The notes below the pieces were generated by a model. The model was not told where the DNA came from, made no database searches, and was given only the letters and a program-made list of their open reading frames with translations. Of a stretch of DNA of 64,000 nucleotides, positions 9,777 through 20,340 are shown piece after piece. The position numbers and the translations under genes are program-made. The stretch is from Vandiemenella viatica (lineage: Eukaryota; Arthropoda; Insecta; Orthoptera; Morabidae): the NCBI GenBank assembly GCA_031002005.1, contig JARYHS010008074.1:182738494-182802493 (forward strand). Direction: 5' to 3'. Within the stretch, counting starts at the first letter, position 1. Each line of letters opens with the position of its first letter.

Positions 9777-12452
9777 GATGCACATTCAGGGATTATCATT
9801 GTGCGTTTGCAATGCCAATGGTATCCATCAACAACTAGGTGAGTTCAGACAGTTCTTGCGCGATGAAGACATAGACCTATGTCTAGTTTCTGAAACTCAT
9901 CTCAAACATGGCCTCCACGCTACAGTAGCAAATTATTGCTGCTATCGTTACGACAGGCCAACTGCAGGAGGGGGTGTGGCGATATATATAAAGCGTGGCA
10001 TCCCTCACCACGAGATAGTATCGCCACAAACGGAGCAACTGGAATTAAAAGCCATTGAAGTAATGACCACAACTGGACCAATCACAGTTGTCTCTGCATA
10101 CAGGCCGCCGCGGAGACAACTCATAGAAGAGGATTTCAACCGCCTACTCTCCTTTCGGGGAAAGCTTATCATTGGAGGGAACTTCAACTCAAAACAACCG
10201 GAATGGAATTCAAGATTAACAAACCCGGCAGGACAAAAACTCCACAGAATCGCTCTCAGAAGCAACCTACAAGTCTGGGGACCTGTTGAACCTACCCACC
10301 ACCCGTGGAATGCAACCCGACCTGATGTATTGGACATAGTGATAACCAGAGGTATTGCAGGCTTCATCACTGCCCATATCATGAACCAACTATCATCTGA
10401 CCATTCTCCAGTCCTGATTGACATAGATGTCGGCTCATGGAGACCAGAAATGACTAGCCAAACTAACTTCAATAAGACAAACTGGGTGGATTTCCATAAC
10501 ATGATCACGGAATCCCTTCATCGCCTAAGACCAATCAACGCAAGACAAATAGAGACTGCAATAAAACAAATCTCTACTACTATTGTGGAAGCAGCAAATA
10601 GATCTACTCCTTCCACAGTAACAAGACCTCAATCCCGGCAACTGCCGCCACAATTGCTAGCGCAGATAAAGCACAAAAACAGAGTGGCGAAGGAATGGCG
10701 ATTAACTCGGCGCCCAGACACCAGGCGTCTCCTAAATCGTCTCCAGCGAGAGCTGAAGGCTGCGCTACAAGAGCATAGAAATAGGAAGTGGTCAGCACGT
10801 CTGGCCTCACTCAACATAAGCGACTGCAATCTTTGGGTTGAGACCAGGCGCTTCACAAAACGGCGTGCCAGACTTCCCCCTCTCCATGGGGAAAGGGGCC
10901 TCGTCTTCAGCAACTTGGACAAAGCCAACGCACTGACAGATCATTTTGAAAAACAGTTCAGGCCTGCCCAAGACGACGACGAAGAAGAATCTGCCACTAT
11001 CCGAAGAAGGTTAGCTCGCTTCCTAGCCACTGAAGATGACGGATATGTGATCGATGAAATCTCTACTGAAGAAGTTCGACGCATCTTAACACAACTACAT
11101 CCCAGGAAGGCTCCCGGCTCTGATACTCTGGGAAATCAACTACTGCAAAATCTTCCACAACTGGCCTTAGAACACATAACTGACATCTTCAACGTTATAC
11201 TCAGCAGCCAACATTATCCCAGCTGCTGGAAGCAAGCGATAGTGATTGCTGTGCCCAAACCGGGTAAGGACAGTCTATTCCCACAGAATTACCGCCCCAT
11301 AAGCCTCTTATCCTTGCTCAGCAAGGTCTTCGAGCTGCTCTTACTCAGACGACTGGAAGCTCATATACAGAGGGAAAGTATTATTCCGGACTTCCAATTC
11401 GGATTTCAGAAGAGGCATTCTGCTACTCAACAGATCATGAGAATAGTTGAAAGAGCCACGACAACCTTCAACTATCGCGGCTACTGTCTGCTAGTGCTGC
11501 TCGACGAGGCGAGGGCTTTTGAATCCGTTTGACACAGCGGCCTCCTGTACAAACTTTATGAGCAGGGACTCCCCGGCACACTCGTAAAGCTAATTCGAAG
11601 TTACATATCAGGTAGATCTTTCCGAGTGAGGGTAGGTATTGATCTATCAACACGTCGCCCCATAAAGGCAAGAGTATCACAGGGATCGGTACTAGGACCC
11701 GTACTTTACAACTTGTATACAGCTGATATACCAGCTCCAGCTACAGTCCGTACCGCCCTTTATGCAGATGATACAGCTTTCTTCACGACACATAGGTGTA
11801 AAGCCACTGCCATCCGCCGACTAAAACAGGTTCTACAGCAAACTGAAGCTTGGGCCAGAAGGTTTTCAACACTGGAAAAACCCAAGCCATCATGCTGACG
11901 AGGCGCCTGGGGAAGCGGGATTGCCAGCAAAATCGCACCAAGAAGCTGCTCCTAAATGGAGAAGAGATAGAGTGGTCTGCCACTGTTAAATACCTCGGTG
12001 TTACTATGGACTCCCGGTTAACCTGGAAAAGCCACATCGAGGACACTCGACGAAAAGTCGCAGCTAGGCTCCAAGAACTTTACCCGATACTCAATCGGGA
12101 AAGCTCATTATCAGCCAGTACTGGAGTCAGTATGTATTGTAGTCTAGTTCGCCCGATAATTGAATATGCGTGCGTGGTGTGGGGCTACGCATGAAAAACT
12201 GGGTTGCGCAGACTGCAAACAATGCAAAACAGAGCGCTTTGGTGGGCACTACATGTCCCGAACCGGTTCCCGACAGCAGACCTGCATGAAGCCGCAGGTG
12301 TCCCGCTGCTCAAAGGAAGAATATTAGCGATAACCAAGTCCTTCTACAGAGCTGCAAGAACGTCTACAAATCCACTAATTACAAATCTCGGACAGTATAA
12401 CAATGCATATGACAAACACGCAAGGCCATTGTCCATCCTAACAAGAAATTAA
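9769..12452 (+). pseudogene. Jockey-type ORF2: APE endonuclease and reverse transcriptase
   Basis: The endonuclease spans about residues 1-220: CNANGI, VSETHL (catalytic Glu), SAYRPP, then IIGGNFNSKQPEW, where the canonical GDFN Asp is Asn, and LSSDHSPV. The RT starts near 11040: RKAPGSD, QNYRPISLLSLLSKVFELLL, FQFGFQKRHSAT, LLDEARAFESV, SQGSVLGPVLYNLYTADIP and ALYADDTAFF. Breaks are TGA at 11530-11532 (where relatives have Trp), a frameshift near 11860, and TGA near 12192. The tail frames 11850-12194 and 12204-12452 hold the thumb and C-terminus (MLTRRLGKR; LRRLQTMQNRALWWALHVPN). The element is dead. Confidence 0.88.
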
Positions 12453-12484
12453 AACAATGAGAGAGCAAAACTAAAGACATACCA

Positions 12485-13375
12485 TTAACAAAAGACACCC
12501 AACCTGAATATCTGAATGAAATGTCCAGAGACAAAACCTTCACCTAAACTGCTTGTAAATATAAAAGCAGAAATTGCTCTCGGGCGGCGGACACTCACCT
12601 CTCTCCTACCATCCGTCAGCACGACACTTGGTTGTTTAAGAATGGCAAAAACAGGTTTCCATGTGTCACTGAGCCATACACCTAAGTCCATGTTCATATT
12701 ATTATTATTCAGGCATATCTCTAAGGCTTCTTTAATCACAGATTCCCAGAAGAAAGAACACTTGGCAAGAACCCTCACATTTTCAAACTCCATACTGTGA
12801 CCATTTTCGATTACGTGTTGTGCCACAGCAGGTTTTTCTAGTTGAAACAACCGGATGTTACGCTGATGTTCAGTCACACGGGGCTGGATAGTGTGGATGG
12901 TTTGACCAATATAACTCTTACCACATTGGCACGGTATGCTATACACTCCCGGTGTTCTTAAACCCAATTCATCCTTCACAGGTCGCAGCGAATCCTGTAT
13001 CTTAGCAGGATGACAGAAAATGCACTTGATTCCGTGTCGTTTTAAAATCCTGCCGATTTTCCCAGAGGTGCTACATGCATACGGGATGAAGGCCAGATCT
13101 TTAGGCTGTTCTTCTTCTTCAACATTACGTATATCTGCCTTTTTCTTTCGAAGTGCCCGTTCTATCAATAGAATCTGGTATCCATTCCGCATGAAGGTAT
13201 GGCGGAGATGTTCGAGTTCGGCCTGCAGATTGTCAGCGTCTGAAATTACCCTAGCTCTGTGTACAAGCGTGTATAACACAGTGTTCTTCTGCGCTGGATG
13301 GTGGAAGCTATTGGCATGCAAATAGCGGTCTGTGTGTGTTTTTTTTCCTGTATACACTATGTGACAAGGTTCCAT
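12485..13375 (-). pseudogene. P1 copy 2 GIY-YIG endonuclease
   Basis: A 296-residue minus frame. A connector (DADNLQAELEHLRHTFMRNG and KKKADIRNVEEEEQ) leads to GVYSIPCQCGKSYIGQT, the GIY-YIG core, followed by RVTEHQRNIR (catalytic Arg helix), the conserved CGK cysteines and VIKEALEICLNN, which carries the metal-binding Glu. It ends with GVWLSDTWKPVF. PLE endonucleases nick DNA for target priming. The upstream link to the RT is broken by an A8 run near 13340, where copy 3 has an interrupted run. Sequence after about residue 265 diverges from copy 3. Confidence 0.85.
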
Positions 13376-14096
13376 TAGCCTGGATTAAAATATCTAGAAA
13401 GGGCAAGCTACCATTTTTCTCTAGCTCCATTGTGAATTTGATGTTTTCATGAATACTGTTGAGATGGTCCATGAATTCATAAAGACCCTGGATCCCATGG
13501 GGCCAAACAACAAACGTGTCATCCACATAATGATAGAAGCATACTGGTTTGAGGACAGATGTTTCAATTCCTCGATCTTCAAAGTGTTCCATGAACTGAT
13601 CGGCTACTGCAGGAGACAAAGGAGACCCCATTGCTACACCATCTGTCTGTTCATAAAAACTCCCACCATAGGTAAAGTAAGTCGAAGTGAGGACCAGTTC
13701 GAACAGATCAACCAAGTTAGGTTCAAAAAGACCTTACAAAAGCTGCAGAGTCTCTCATAGGAACCTTGGTGAAGAGCGATACAACATTAAAGCTTACCAT
13801 AATATCAGATTCTGACAACCGCATCTTTTGTAGCGTATCGACATATTATATCTCATAAACTGAGTCGAGTTCTTAACATGGTGCGGTGAATTGCCTACGA
13901 AGTGTCTAAGCATCTTAGACATATGTTTGGCCAAGTTATAAGTAGGACTACCAATAGTACTTACAATCGGTCGTAAAGGCACATTGTCCTTATCGATCTT
14001 TGGCAGGCCGTAAAGCCTAGGAGGTCTGGCTGCACGAGGTCGAAGGTACTTGATGACATCAGGCGTAAATCCGGCATTCATAACAAGAGCTGACAC
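13308..14096 (-). pseudogene. P1 copy 2 reverse transcriptase
   Basis: The finger part (13794-14096) has PRLYGLPKIDKDNVPLRPIV and FVGNSPHHVKNSTQF. The palm part (13308-13715) has EQTDGVAMGSPLSPAVADQF (motif B), FYHYVDDTFVVW (motif C, intact YVDD) and SLPFLDILIQ (motif D/E region). Motif A lies between the two frames and reads SFNVVSLFT, so the catalytic Asp is Asn as in copy 1. The frame break near 13845 is the same as in copy 1. Confidence 0.85.
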
Positions 14097-14445
14097 TTTC
14101 CTTTCAACTCTGGAGGTAGGGTCACCATTAAGGGGCGTTTAAGCGGTGTCATCAAGCATTTTTTGTATTTTAGATTCATACATATCAGAAGTAAGCAGGA
14201 CAGTGGCATTCCCTTTGTCCGCAGGTAACACTACAACTTCTTCATTCCGACGCAACGCACAGAGAGCGAAGCATTCCGATTTTGTGATGTTGGGTCTAGG
14301 TGGTTTGGCTTACTCCAGAACTCTGCACATTTCCCTTCGAATTTCTTCAGCTGCATCCCCAGGAAGCTTTTGAGCAGCTATTTCAATTGCACAGACGATA
14401 TCCTTTACGGGAACCTTTTTCAGGAGCTGGGGCAAAATTTAACCC

Positions 14446-14920
14446 TTAGGATAGAACCTTTTCAGTCGCTTCGTCCAGCTGTGTTCCAGTAAGGTTTACT
14501 ACCGCACATTTGAAATCTTCCTCCTTAGAGGGCCTATGTGCCTGTGACAGACAATTGAATTTGGAAATCTGTCTGGGCGATGTTCTGTCAAACTCCATGC
14601 TACCTTGTGCAGAAGTAGTGGTATCCACCCATTCCAAGGAGGTAGGAGACAATTTGGCTGCAAGCTCCATATGGCAGTGAAATAATTCTCGTGCTGTTAC
14701 GGTCAAGCTAAAAGCGTGTGTGACGAATGCGTTCTCGAAGGAACGTAATATTGGCGCGATGTAAAATACGGTCAGCTTTAGTGCTAGCAATGCAATGACC
14801 AACCAGACAAAAATGAGGTAAAATATTGGAATCCCGACATCTCACTAAGAAGGTCAAGGAACACAACAGTCTGGCTTTCTTCTTCCGCAAATTTTCTAGA
14901 TGTCTTACTTGTTTGTGCAT
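14446..14920 (-). pseudogene. P1 copy 2 N-terminal region
   Basis: Minus frames 14708-14920 (MHKQVRHLENLRKKKARLLC) and 14446-14802 repeat the P1 N-terminal blocks with high identity to 7144-7680. Frame switches occur at matching places. No separate function can be assigned. Confidence 0.72.
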
Positions 14921-15022
14921 ATCCTCCCCGTAGAGGTATTTAATATGAGAGATAAGTCTTTCCCGGCATATATCTTTGAATGAAATTCTTCACGGGTTTG
15001 CTGCCGGATTACATGTTGTGTT

Positions 15023-15067
15023 GACGACGAGTTTTCGGCGACTCGCACTGCCGCCATCATCAGGTCC
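15023..15067 (-). ncRNA. Hammerhead ribozyme motif in P1 pseudo-LTR (3)
   Basis: On minus: GGAC, CTGATGA (15057-15063), GGCG/CGCC stem (perfect), GAAA, then AACT in place of AGCT, C, GTC. Helix III has lost its self-complementarity; the rest of the core is intact. Confidence 0.72.
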
Positions 15068-15160
15068 GTTGTATATAAAGGAACAACCAGAACTGAACCG
15101 AACAGCGGAACAGAAGCGAGCCAGGATCATTGTCGCTGTCCGATTGGCTGACTCCAATGA

Positions 15161-15980
15161 CTTATACAGGAAAATAACACACACAGACTGCTATTTGCAT
15201 GCCGATAGCTTCCACCATCCGGCGCAGAAGAACACTGACTTATTCACGCTTGTTTACAGAGCTAGGGTAATTTCAGACGCTGACAATCTGCAGGCCGATT
15301 TCGAACATCTCCGCCATACCTTCATGCAAAATGGATACCCGATTTCATTGATAGAACGGGCACTTCGAAAGAAAAAGGCAGATATACGTAATATTGAAGA
15401 AGAAGAACAGCCTAAAGATCTGGCCTTCATCCCGTATGCAGGTAGCACCTCTGGGAAAATCGGCAGGATTTTAAAACAACACGAAATCAAGTGCATTTTC
15501 CATCCTCCTGCTAAGATACGGGATTTACTGCGCCCTGTAAAGGATGAATTGGGTTTAAGAACACCGGGAGTGCGCAGCATACCATTCCAATGTGGTAAGA
15601 GTTATATTGGTCAAACCATCCACACTATCCAGGCCTGTGTGACTGATCATCAGCGTAACATCCGGTTGTTTCAACTAAAGAAATCTGCTGTGGCACAAAA
15701 CGTAATCGAAAATGGTCACAGTATCGATTTCGACAATGTGAGGGTTCTAGCCAAGTGTTTCTTCTTCTGGGAATCTGTGATTAAAGAAGCTATAGAGATA
15801 CGCCTGAATAATAATAATATGAACATGGAATTAGGTGTATGGCTCAGTGACGCATGGAAATCTGTTTTTGCCATTCTTAAACAACCAAGTGTCTCGCTGA
15901 CGGATGATAGGAGAGTAGAGAGTGTAGCACACACTGGTCCTACTTCTTCTATAGCTGGTTTGCAGCCGACCAATCACTGA
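15161..15980 (+). pseudogene. P1 copy 3 GIY-YIG endonuclease
   Basis: A long open frame (starting at 14976 inside copy 2's pseudo-LTR) runs through the junction into the endonuclease. It contains NLQADFEHLRHTFMQNG, then GVRSIPFQCGKSYIGQT, in which the GIY Tyr is Arg (GVRSI versus GVYSI in copy 2) and one Cys is Phe. It continues with DHQRNIR, VIKEAIEIRLNNNN and GVWLSDAWKSVF. The frame closes in pseudo-LTR sequence. The RT is absent. The fusion with copy 2's pseudo-LTR at the start makes the apparent 334-residue protein an artefact of the junction. Confidence 0.82.
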
Positions 15981-16608
15981 CAAGTATTATAGAACCGGGT
16001 TATAGTCAGCCAATCGGAAGACCGCATGGCTCCTTATGGATTTCTCGAGTTTAACATCATAATTAATGACAGTAAACGGTGATACAATTTGAACAGTGAC
16101 GTTATATGAACATTGACATGTGTAATCCATCTTCCTTCCATTTATAACAATCTTGGCTTTGGTTGACACTGTGGGAGCGAACTGTCAGTACAACGCTGGT
16201 GTATATCTACACATGGTTCCGCAACCGACCAATCACAGTCATGGAATGGTTACGTCATTGGAGTCAGCCAATCAGAATACCGCTTGGCTCCCTACTGATT
16301 CTCGAGATTAAACATCTTGATTAATAGTGGTGAAATAATGTGAACGGTGATGCAATTTGAACAATGACGTTATGCGAACATTGACGTATGTTTTCCATCT
16401 TCCTTCCATTTATTACAACCTTGGCTTTGTTTTATGCTGTCGAGCCTACTGTCAGTACAACATTGGTGTATATCTACACCTGGTTTCGCAACCGACCAAT
16501 CACAGTATGGTTATGTTATTGGAGTCAGCCAATCGGACGGCGACAATGATCCCGGCTCGCTTCTGTTCCGCTGTTCGGTTCAGTTCTGGTTGTTCCTTTA
16601 GATAGAAT

Positions 16609-16652
16609 GTACCTGATGATGGTGGCAGTGCGAGTCGCCGAATGCTCGTCGT
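16609..16652 (+). ncRNA. Hammerhead-like motif in P1 pseudo-LTR (4), decayed
   Basis: Contains GTAC, CTGATGA (16613-16619), GGTG/CGCC stem, GAAT instead of GAAA, GCTC and GTC. The core mutation GAAA to GAAT should abolish cleavage. Confidence 0.65.
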
Positions 16653-16673
16653 CAGCACAAAATGTAATCCGGC

Positions 16674-16866
16674 AGCAAACCCGTGAAGAATTTATTTCAA
16701 AGATACGCCGGGAAAGACTTATCTCTCATATTAAATACCTCTACAGGGAGAATATGCACAAACAAGTAAGACATCTAGAAAAGTTGCGGAAGAAGAAAGC
16801 CAGACTGTTGTGTTCCTTGACCTTCTTATTGAGATGTCAGGATTCCAATATTTTACCTCGTTTTAT
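16674..16866 (+). pseudogene. P1 N-terminal fragment, truncated
   Basis: The frame reads SKIRRERLISHIKYLYRENM, then the shared KLRKKKARLLCSLTFLL block, and is cut after NILPRF. It is the beginning of a PLE unit following the copy 3 pseudo-LTR; the remainder has been lost to unrelated sequence. Confidence 0.7.
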
Positions 16867-16868
16867 AT

Positions 16869-17449
16869 TAAGTTTGGATATTTCGTAATATCCAGATATG
16901 ATTAAAAAACTACACAGAGAACCCTGGAAACCATGAAGGGTTCAGATTTTTGAAACTTCTCATACTTGCAAGATGTGTCAGTATGCTGCCCATTTGGCAC
17001 AATGCTTGGAGAAGAAATAAGTCTTAGGTAGGCATGAGGATAGAATGTCAGCCTTGTTGGACTAACTTCAATAGATTGTGGGGAAGTGGTTTTACTCCGA
17101 TGTAACTGGAATTTAGAGATCTTCAGGAGTTGATTGCAGCTTCTCTAAGGGTTTTAAACCTGCAATTATCTAATTTGTTGAAGAATTTTAATGCTTTGAA
17201 CTTTTTTACTGTATGATGCAAAAAGTTCTGAAGAATATATAATTTGAACATTTCCTGAAAGTCTACAGTGAACATCATTTAAATAACCTGCCTTCATCCC
17301 CTCAGGTATAACAGAGGATTGGTGAGTGGACAACCAAATATCCTTAGGCTACGTTAATAGTCAAAGTTTAGTGAAGCTGTTAAAAACAAACCACCTATAA
17401 AAGGGTACTCTAACATCCTATTTTGTGTCACTGAATTATCTGGAAAAAA
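16869..17449. other. No gene recognised
   Basis: Unique-looking intergenic or intronic sequence between the PLE cluster and the CR1-like copy b. No ORF, RNA gene or repeat was identified. Confidence 0.4.
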
Positions 17450-17815
17450 AAATTCTGACTGTATCCCATCACACAATCATTCATTAGAATAATGAACTGC
17501 AACGGTCACAATACACCACCATGTGGCACTCTCATATTTACTTTCACTTCTTTTGATAATATATTTCGTACTTTAACACTTTGCTCACTGGCTTTTGAGA
17601 ATTGCTCTAACCAACGAGTAACTTTTTCATCCAATCCAATATATTTCAGTTTATTTAAATCCATTTTGTGGCTCACTCTGTCAAATATCTTCAAAAGATC
17701 TAGTGCCACACTATCAACATGGCCTCACTTGCCCAATTCATATGAAATATTTTGCATATAGCCCACCATCTAAGATTCACATGAATATCCTTGCCTATAG
17801 CCATGTTGCCAAAAC
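17450..17815 (-). pseudogene. CR1-like LINE copy b, RT palm part
   Basis: On minus the frame at 17506-17709 reads LLKIFDRVSHKMDLNKLKYI, then DEKVTRWLEQF and KEVKVNMRVPHGGVL, the motif A to motif B stretch (usually ...ALDLSKAFDRVSH... and VPQGSVLGPL). It is interrupted at about 17815. The upstream part of the same copy resumes at 18849. Confidence 0.72.
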
Positions 17816-17848
17816 TAATATTGCTGCCTTAGAGAGGAGAGGAGCACC

Positions 17849-17849
<1 letters not shown>

Positions 17850-17905
<56 letters not shown>
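17850..17905 (+). repeat. Uninterrupted A56 homopolymer
   Basis: A run of 56 A residues at the left edge of the RTE-like insertion. It could be a poly(A) tail of a plus-strand retrotransposed piece ending at 17849, or an expanded or assembly-affected homopolymer. Confidence 0.9.
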
Positions 17906-17907
<2 letters not shown>

Positions 17908-18848
17908 GTACCAAGGAAGTGTGAGCTATGTGAAAATAGGAGAAGGAGGAACAGATTGGCTGGAATAAAGGAATGGATTGAAACAAGGAGGTTCCCTATC
18001 ACCTCTACTCTTTATTATACTCATGGATGATATAATACAGAAGGTGACAGTGAGGATGGGGCAGGAAAACATGAAGGTGATGGCTTTTGCGGATGATCTG
18101 ATGATCTGGGTAGGTGATGAAGAGGAAGTGTAGTGGCAATTGGATGTATGGACAGACAGTGTGGAGGAATAGGGCTGAAATTTAATGTAAAGAAATGTGA
18201 GTACATGGTAACAAGAAAGAAGAATAGGTCAACCCAGGGAATTGTGATCGTAGGGGAACAATTAAAGAAGGTAAACAGTTTCAAGTACTTGGGGAGTGTG
18301 TTAGATGAATGTGGAGGAAATGATGGCCAGATAAGCGAAGGAGCATTAGAAGCTTGATATGGCATAAAGAGGTGCCACAGAGAAGCAAGACAGTAATCTA
18401 TCATACATACTATGTGCCTATCTTGACATATGATGCTGAAACATGGACAATGAAAAAGTGGGACGTCAGCAGAGTACAATCAAATGAAATGAACTTTTTA
18501 AGAGGTAGAATGGGAGTTACTAAAATAGACAGAAAAAGGGATGAAGTGATTAGATGCATGATAAATGAGGAAAGGGTACAGAGGGCCAGACTAAGATGGT
18601 ATGGACATTTAAAGAGAATGGAGATTCTGAGAATCCTAGGAAAAATGCATGAAATTAAGATGCATTGTAAACAACCCAGAGGAAGACCAAGAGATGGATT
18701 TCTGAAAGGAATGGAGAAGTGTGTACAGAAGATAGGGCTGGAACAAGGTGGTGACAGAGGGGTGGTGGGATGAAAGAAGGAAATGGAGAGGCTTGTGCAT
18801 GAAGCAGACCCAGCCAGAGGCTGGAAACTGTTGAGGATGATGATGACT
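17906..18848 (+). pseudogene. RTE-like LINE RT fragment, 5'-truncated
   Basis: Plus translation gives GLKQGGSLSPLLFIILMDDI and AFADDLMIW (RT motifs B and C), then GLKFNVKKCEYMVTRKK and NSFKYLGSVLDECGG. After a frame change it gives VPILTYDAETWTMKKWDVSR, RARLRWYGHLKRME and QPRGRPRDGFL, a C-terminal signature common in RTE-type and related LINEs. Stops and frameshifts are present. It ends in a GATGATGATGACT microsatellite-like tail, usual for RTE 3' ends, and beyond it CR1-like copy b resumes. It is therefore an insertion into copy b. Confidence 0.78.
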
Positions 18849-20340
18849 ACTATTGCTCTTTTCAAATCCTATGGAAAGCAGCAAGACTCCACAGTCATTT
18901 TAAGTAAAATTTCAATATAAGGCACAATATCATATTCCACAATCTTTAATACATCTGTAGTAATATTATCTACACTATCCCCTTTATGGTTTTCTAGCTT
19001 TTTGAATACCTTCATAATTTCCTGAGAATGTATTTCAAATGTTATAGTTTCCTCATTTATTCTTTGAGAGTGACTTTCCTCTGATTCATTGCCTGCAGTC
19101 ACAGGATGATAGTCCCTAGTTGTCTCACCAAACCAGCCACTCAATATCTCTGCAATTTTAAAATATTCAGTGACTTCAACTCTGTTCTTACCTACAATAG
19201 TCTGAATACCTTTCCTTCCCCTTGGTTTTCTAATATAGCCATAGAAATTTCTAGATATATCATTCAGTGGTCCTCCTGCACCAGTAAGGTTCTTCATAAA
19301 CCCATCCTTTGCTTTTTTCTTTGTCATTATTGCTTGTTTAGTTGTTTTGAGTATTCCTTTCTGCCTTCCTGTCTCTTAACTCTGTTGTGTCCCTATCTCT
19401 TAACCTTTTCACCTTCCCATTGTAGTATCTAGGTTCTGTACTTCTCCTTATTTTCTGCTTTGGAATAAACATTTCCTCACTCTTTATCATCTCTTTAAAC
19501 TCTTCCCACTTCACTTCAACTATACTTGTACCACCCTCCCATTTGCTGAAACTTTTCTTGAAATATTTCTTTAATTCTAAAGTTTGTACCTTTTTGTAAT
19601 TATACATATTTCCCCCATCTGTTTTGTTTATTGGTTTATAGAATCCCTTTACATCCATCAGTACTGTATTGAGATAACTTATTCCTTCAGTTACCTGATA
19701 CCATACAAGATATTCATCAGGCTGTATTAAAAAGATATCCAACATGTTTGGTTCCCTCATTTTCTGCTGTAGCACTTGTGTAAAACCTCCTTCCCTTACT
19801 AAGGTATTTGCAAATCTCTGTCCCCTTGTTTTATTAATCTTATTTCTTACCCAGTTTACCCCATGAAGATTTAAATCCCCTGCAATAATGACCATTCTAC
19901 GCACACCTCTAAAATGTGAATGTGAATTTAGTTTCTCTGCAAGAATCTCATCTCCACCATTCATTGTTCCACTATAGTAAGCAGCATGGTAACATCTTGA
20001 TTTTTTCTTTTTATCACTCCAAAAATCTACCCCTAGTAGCTCATGGTCATGCTCAATAAACACTAGAGAACTGTGGTAATCTATGCTATTCAGTATACCC
20101 CTCCACCAATTGCTAATCCGTCTCTGCGGTACTCACTGTAATCTTCAGGGAAAACCTCATTGTCTAATACTCCTTCTTTTAACCAATATTCTACCACTGT
20201 AATCACTTGTGGTTCATGTATTTCTATTAAGTCATCAAATTCAATTACTTTGTTCATTATACTTCTACAGTTCACCAATCACACCATTAATTTTGGCTTT
20301 GTGGTATTTTCAGTATTAACCTTTGTCTTTCCGGTTGTAC
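18849..20340 (-). pseudogene. CR1-like LINE copy b: endonuclease and RT N-terminus
   Basis: Minus frames 20090-20278 and 19338-20063 give the endonuclease: VITVVEYWLKEGV, HELLGVDFWSDKKKK, IIAGDLNLHGVNW, and the last block EGISYLNTVLMD, where S-D-H is lost. The frame 18869-19327 continues with GGPLNDISRNFYGYIRK and HKGDSVDNITTDVLKI (linker and RT start). The 3' continuation is 17450-17815, across the RTE-like insertion. All catalytic parts are broken. Confidence 0.78.

Larger units (their letters stand above)
8451..12590 (+). mobile_element. Jockey-type LINE inserted in PLE P1
   Basis: A non-LTR element with gag-like ORF1 and EN+RT ORF2 interrupts the P1 pseudo-LTR. PLE sequence ends at ...GTGCTACAC (8450) and comparable PLE sequence resumes at ACACTCACC (12591), giving a possible ACAC target duplication. 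No poly(A) tail is seen at the 3' side, and the last ~130 bp (12455-12590) might instead belong to a PLE variant. The 5' end is probably truncated, because the ORF1 frame is open from PLE sequence with no plausible start of its own. Confidence 0.75.
12485..15160 (-). mobile_element. Penelope-like element P1 copy 2 (minus)
   Basis: On minus: partial pseudo-LTR with hammerhead (15160-14990), N-terminal region (14920-14446), RT (14096-13308) and GIY-YIG endonuclease (13375 to about 12590). This is the most complete P1 copy. In the minus-strand direction it lies just ahead of copy 1, so the two are in tandem, separated by the Jockey-type LINE. At 15160/15161 it meets copy 3 head to head. Confidence 0.82.
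15161..16868 (+). mobile_element. Penelope-like element P1 copy 3 (plus, head-to-head)
   Basis: On plus: GIY-YIG endonuclease (15161 to about 15920), then a full pseudo-LTR (15921-16690) with the ~260-bp array and hammerhead, then the start of the next PLE unit's N-terminal region (16674-16866), truncated near 16868. The pseudo-LTR is the reverse complement of 7690-8450. The order EN, pLTR, N-terminus shows that this derives from a tandem PLE array, inverted relative to copies 1 and 2. Confidence 0.8.

Noticed and set aside
14976..15980. A 334-residue open frame that looks like an intact gene
   Set aside because: Its first ~60 residues are translated pseudo-LTR of P1 copy 2, and the rest is the copy 3 endonuclease, with the end again in pseudo-LTR. 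It is a junction product, not a gene.
17703..17924. Poly-lysine protein frame
   Set aside because: Created by the A56 homopolymer; no other coding evidence.
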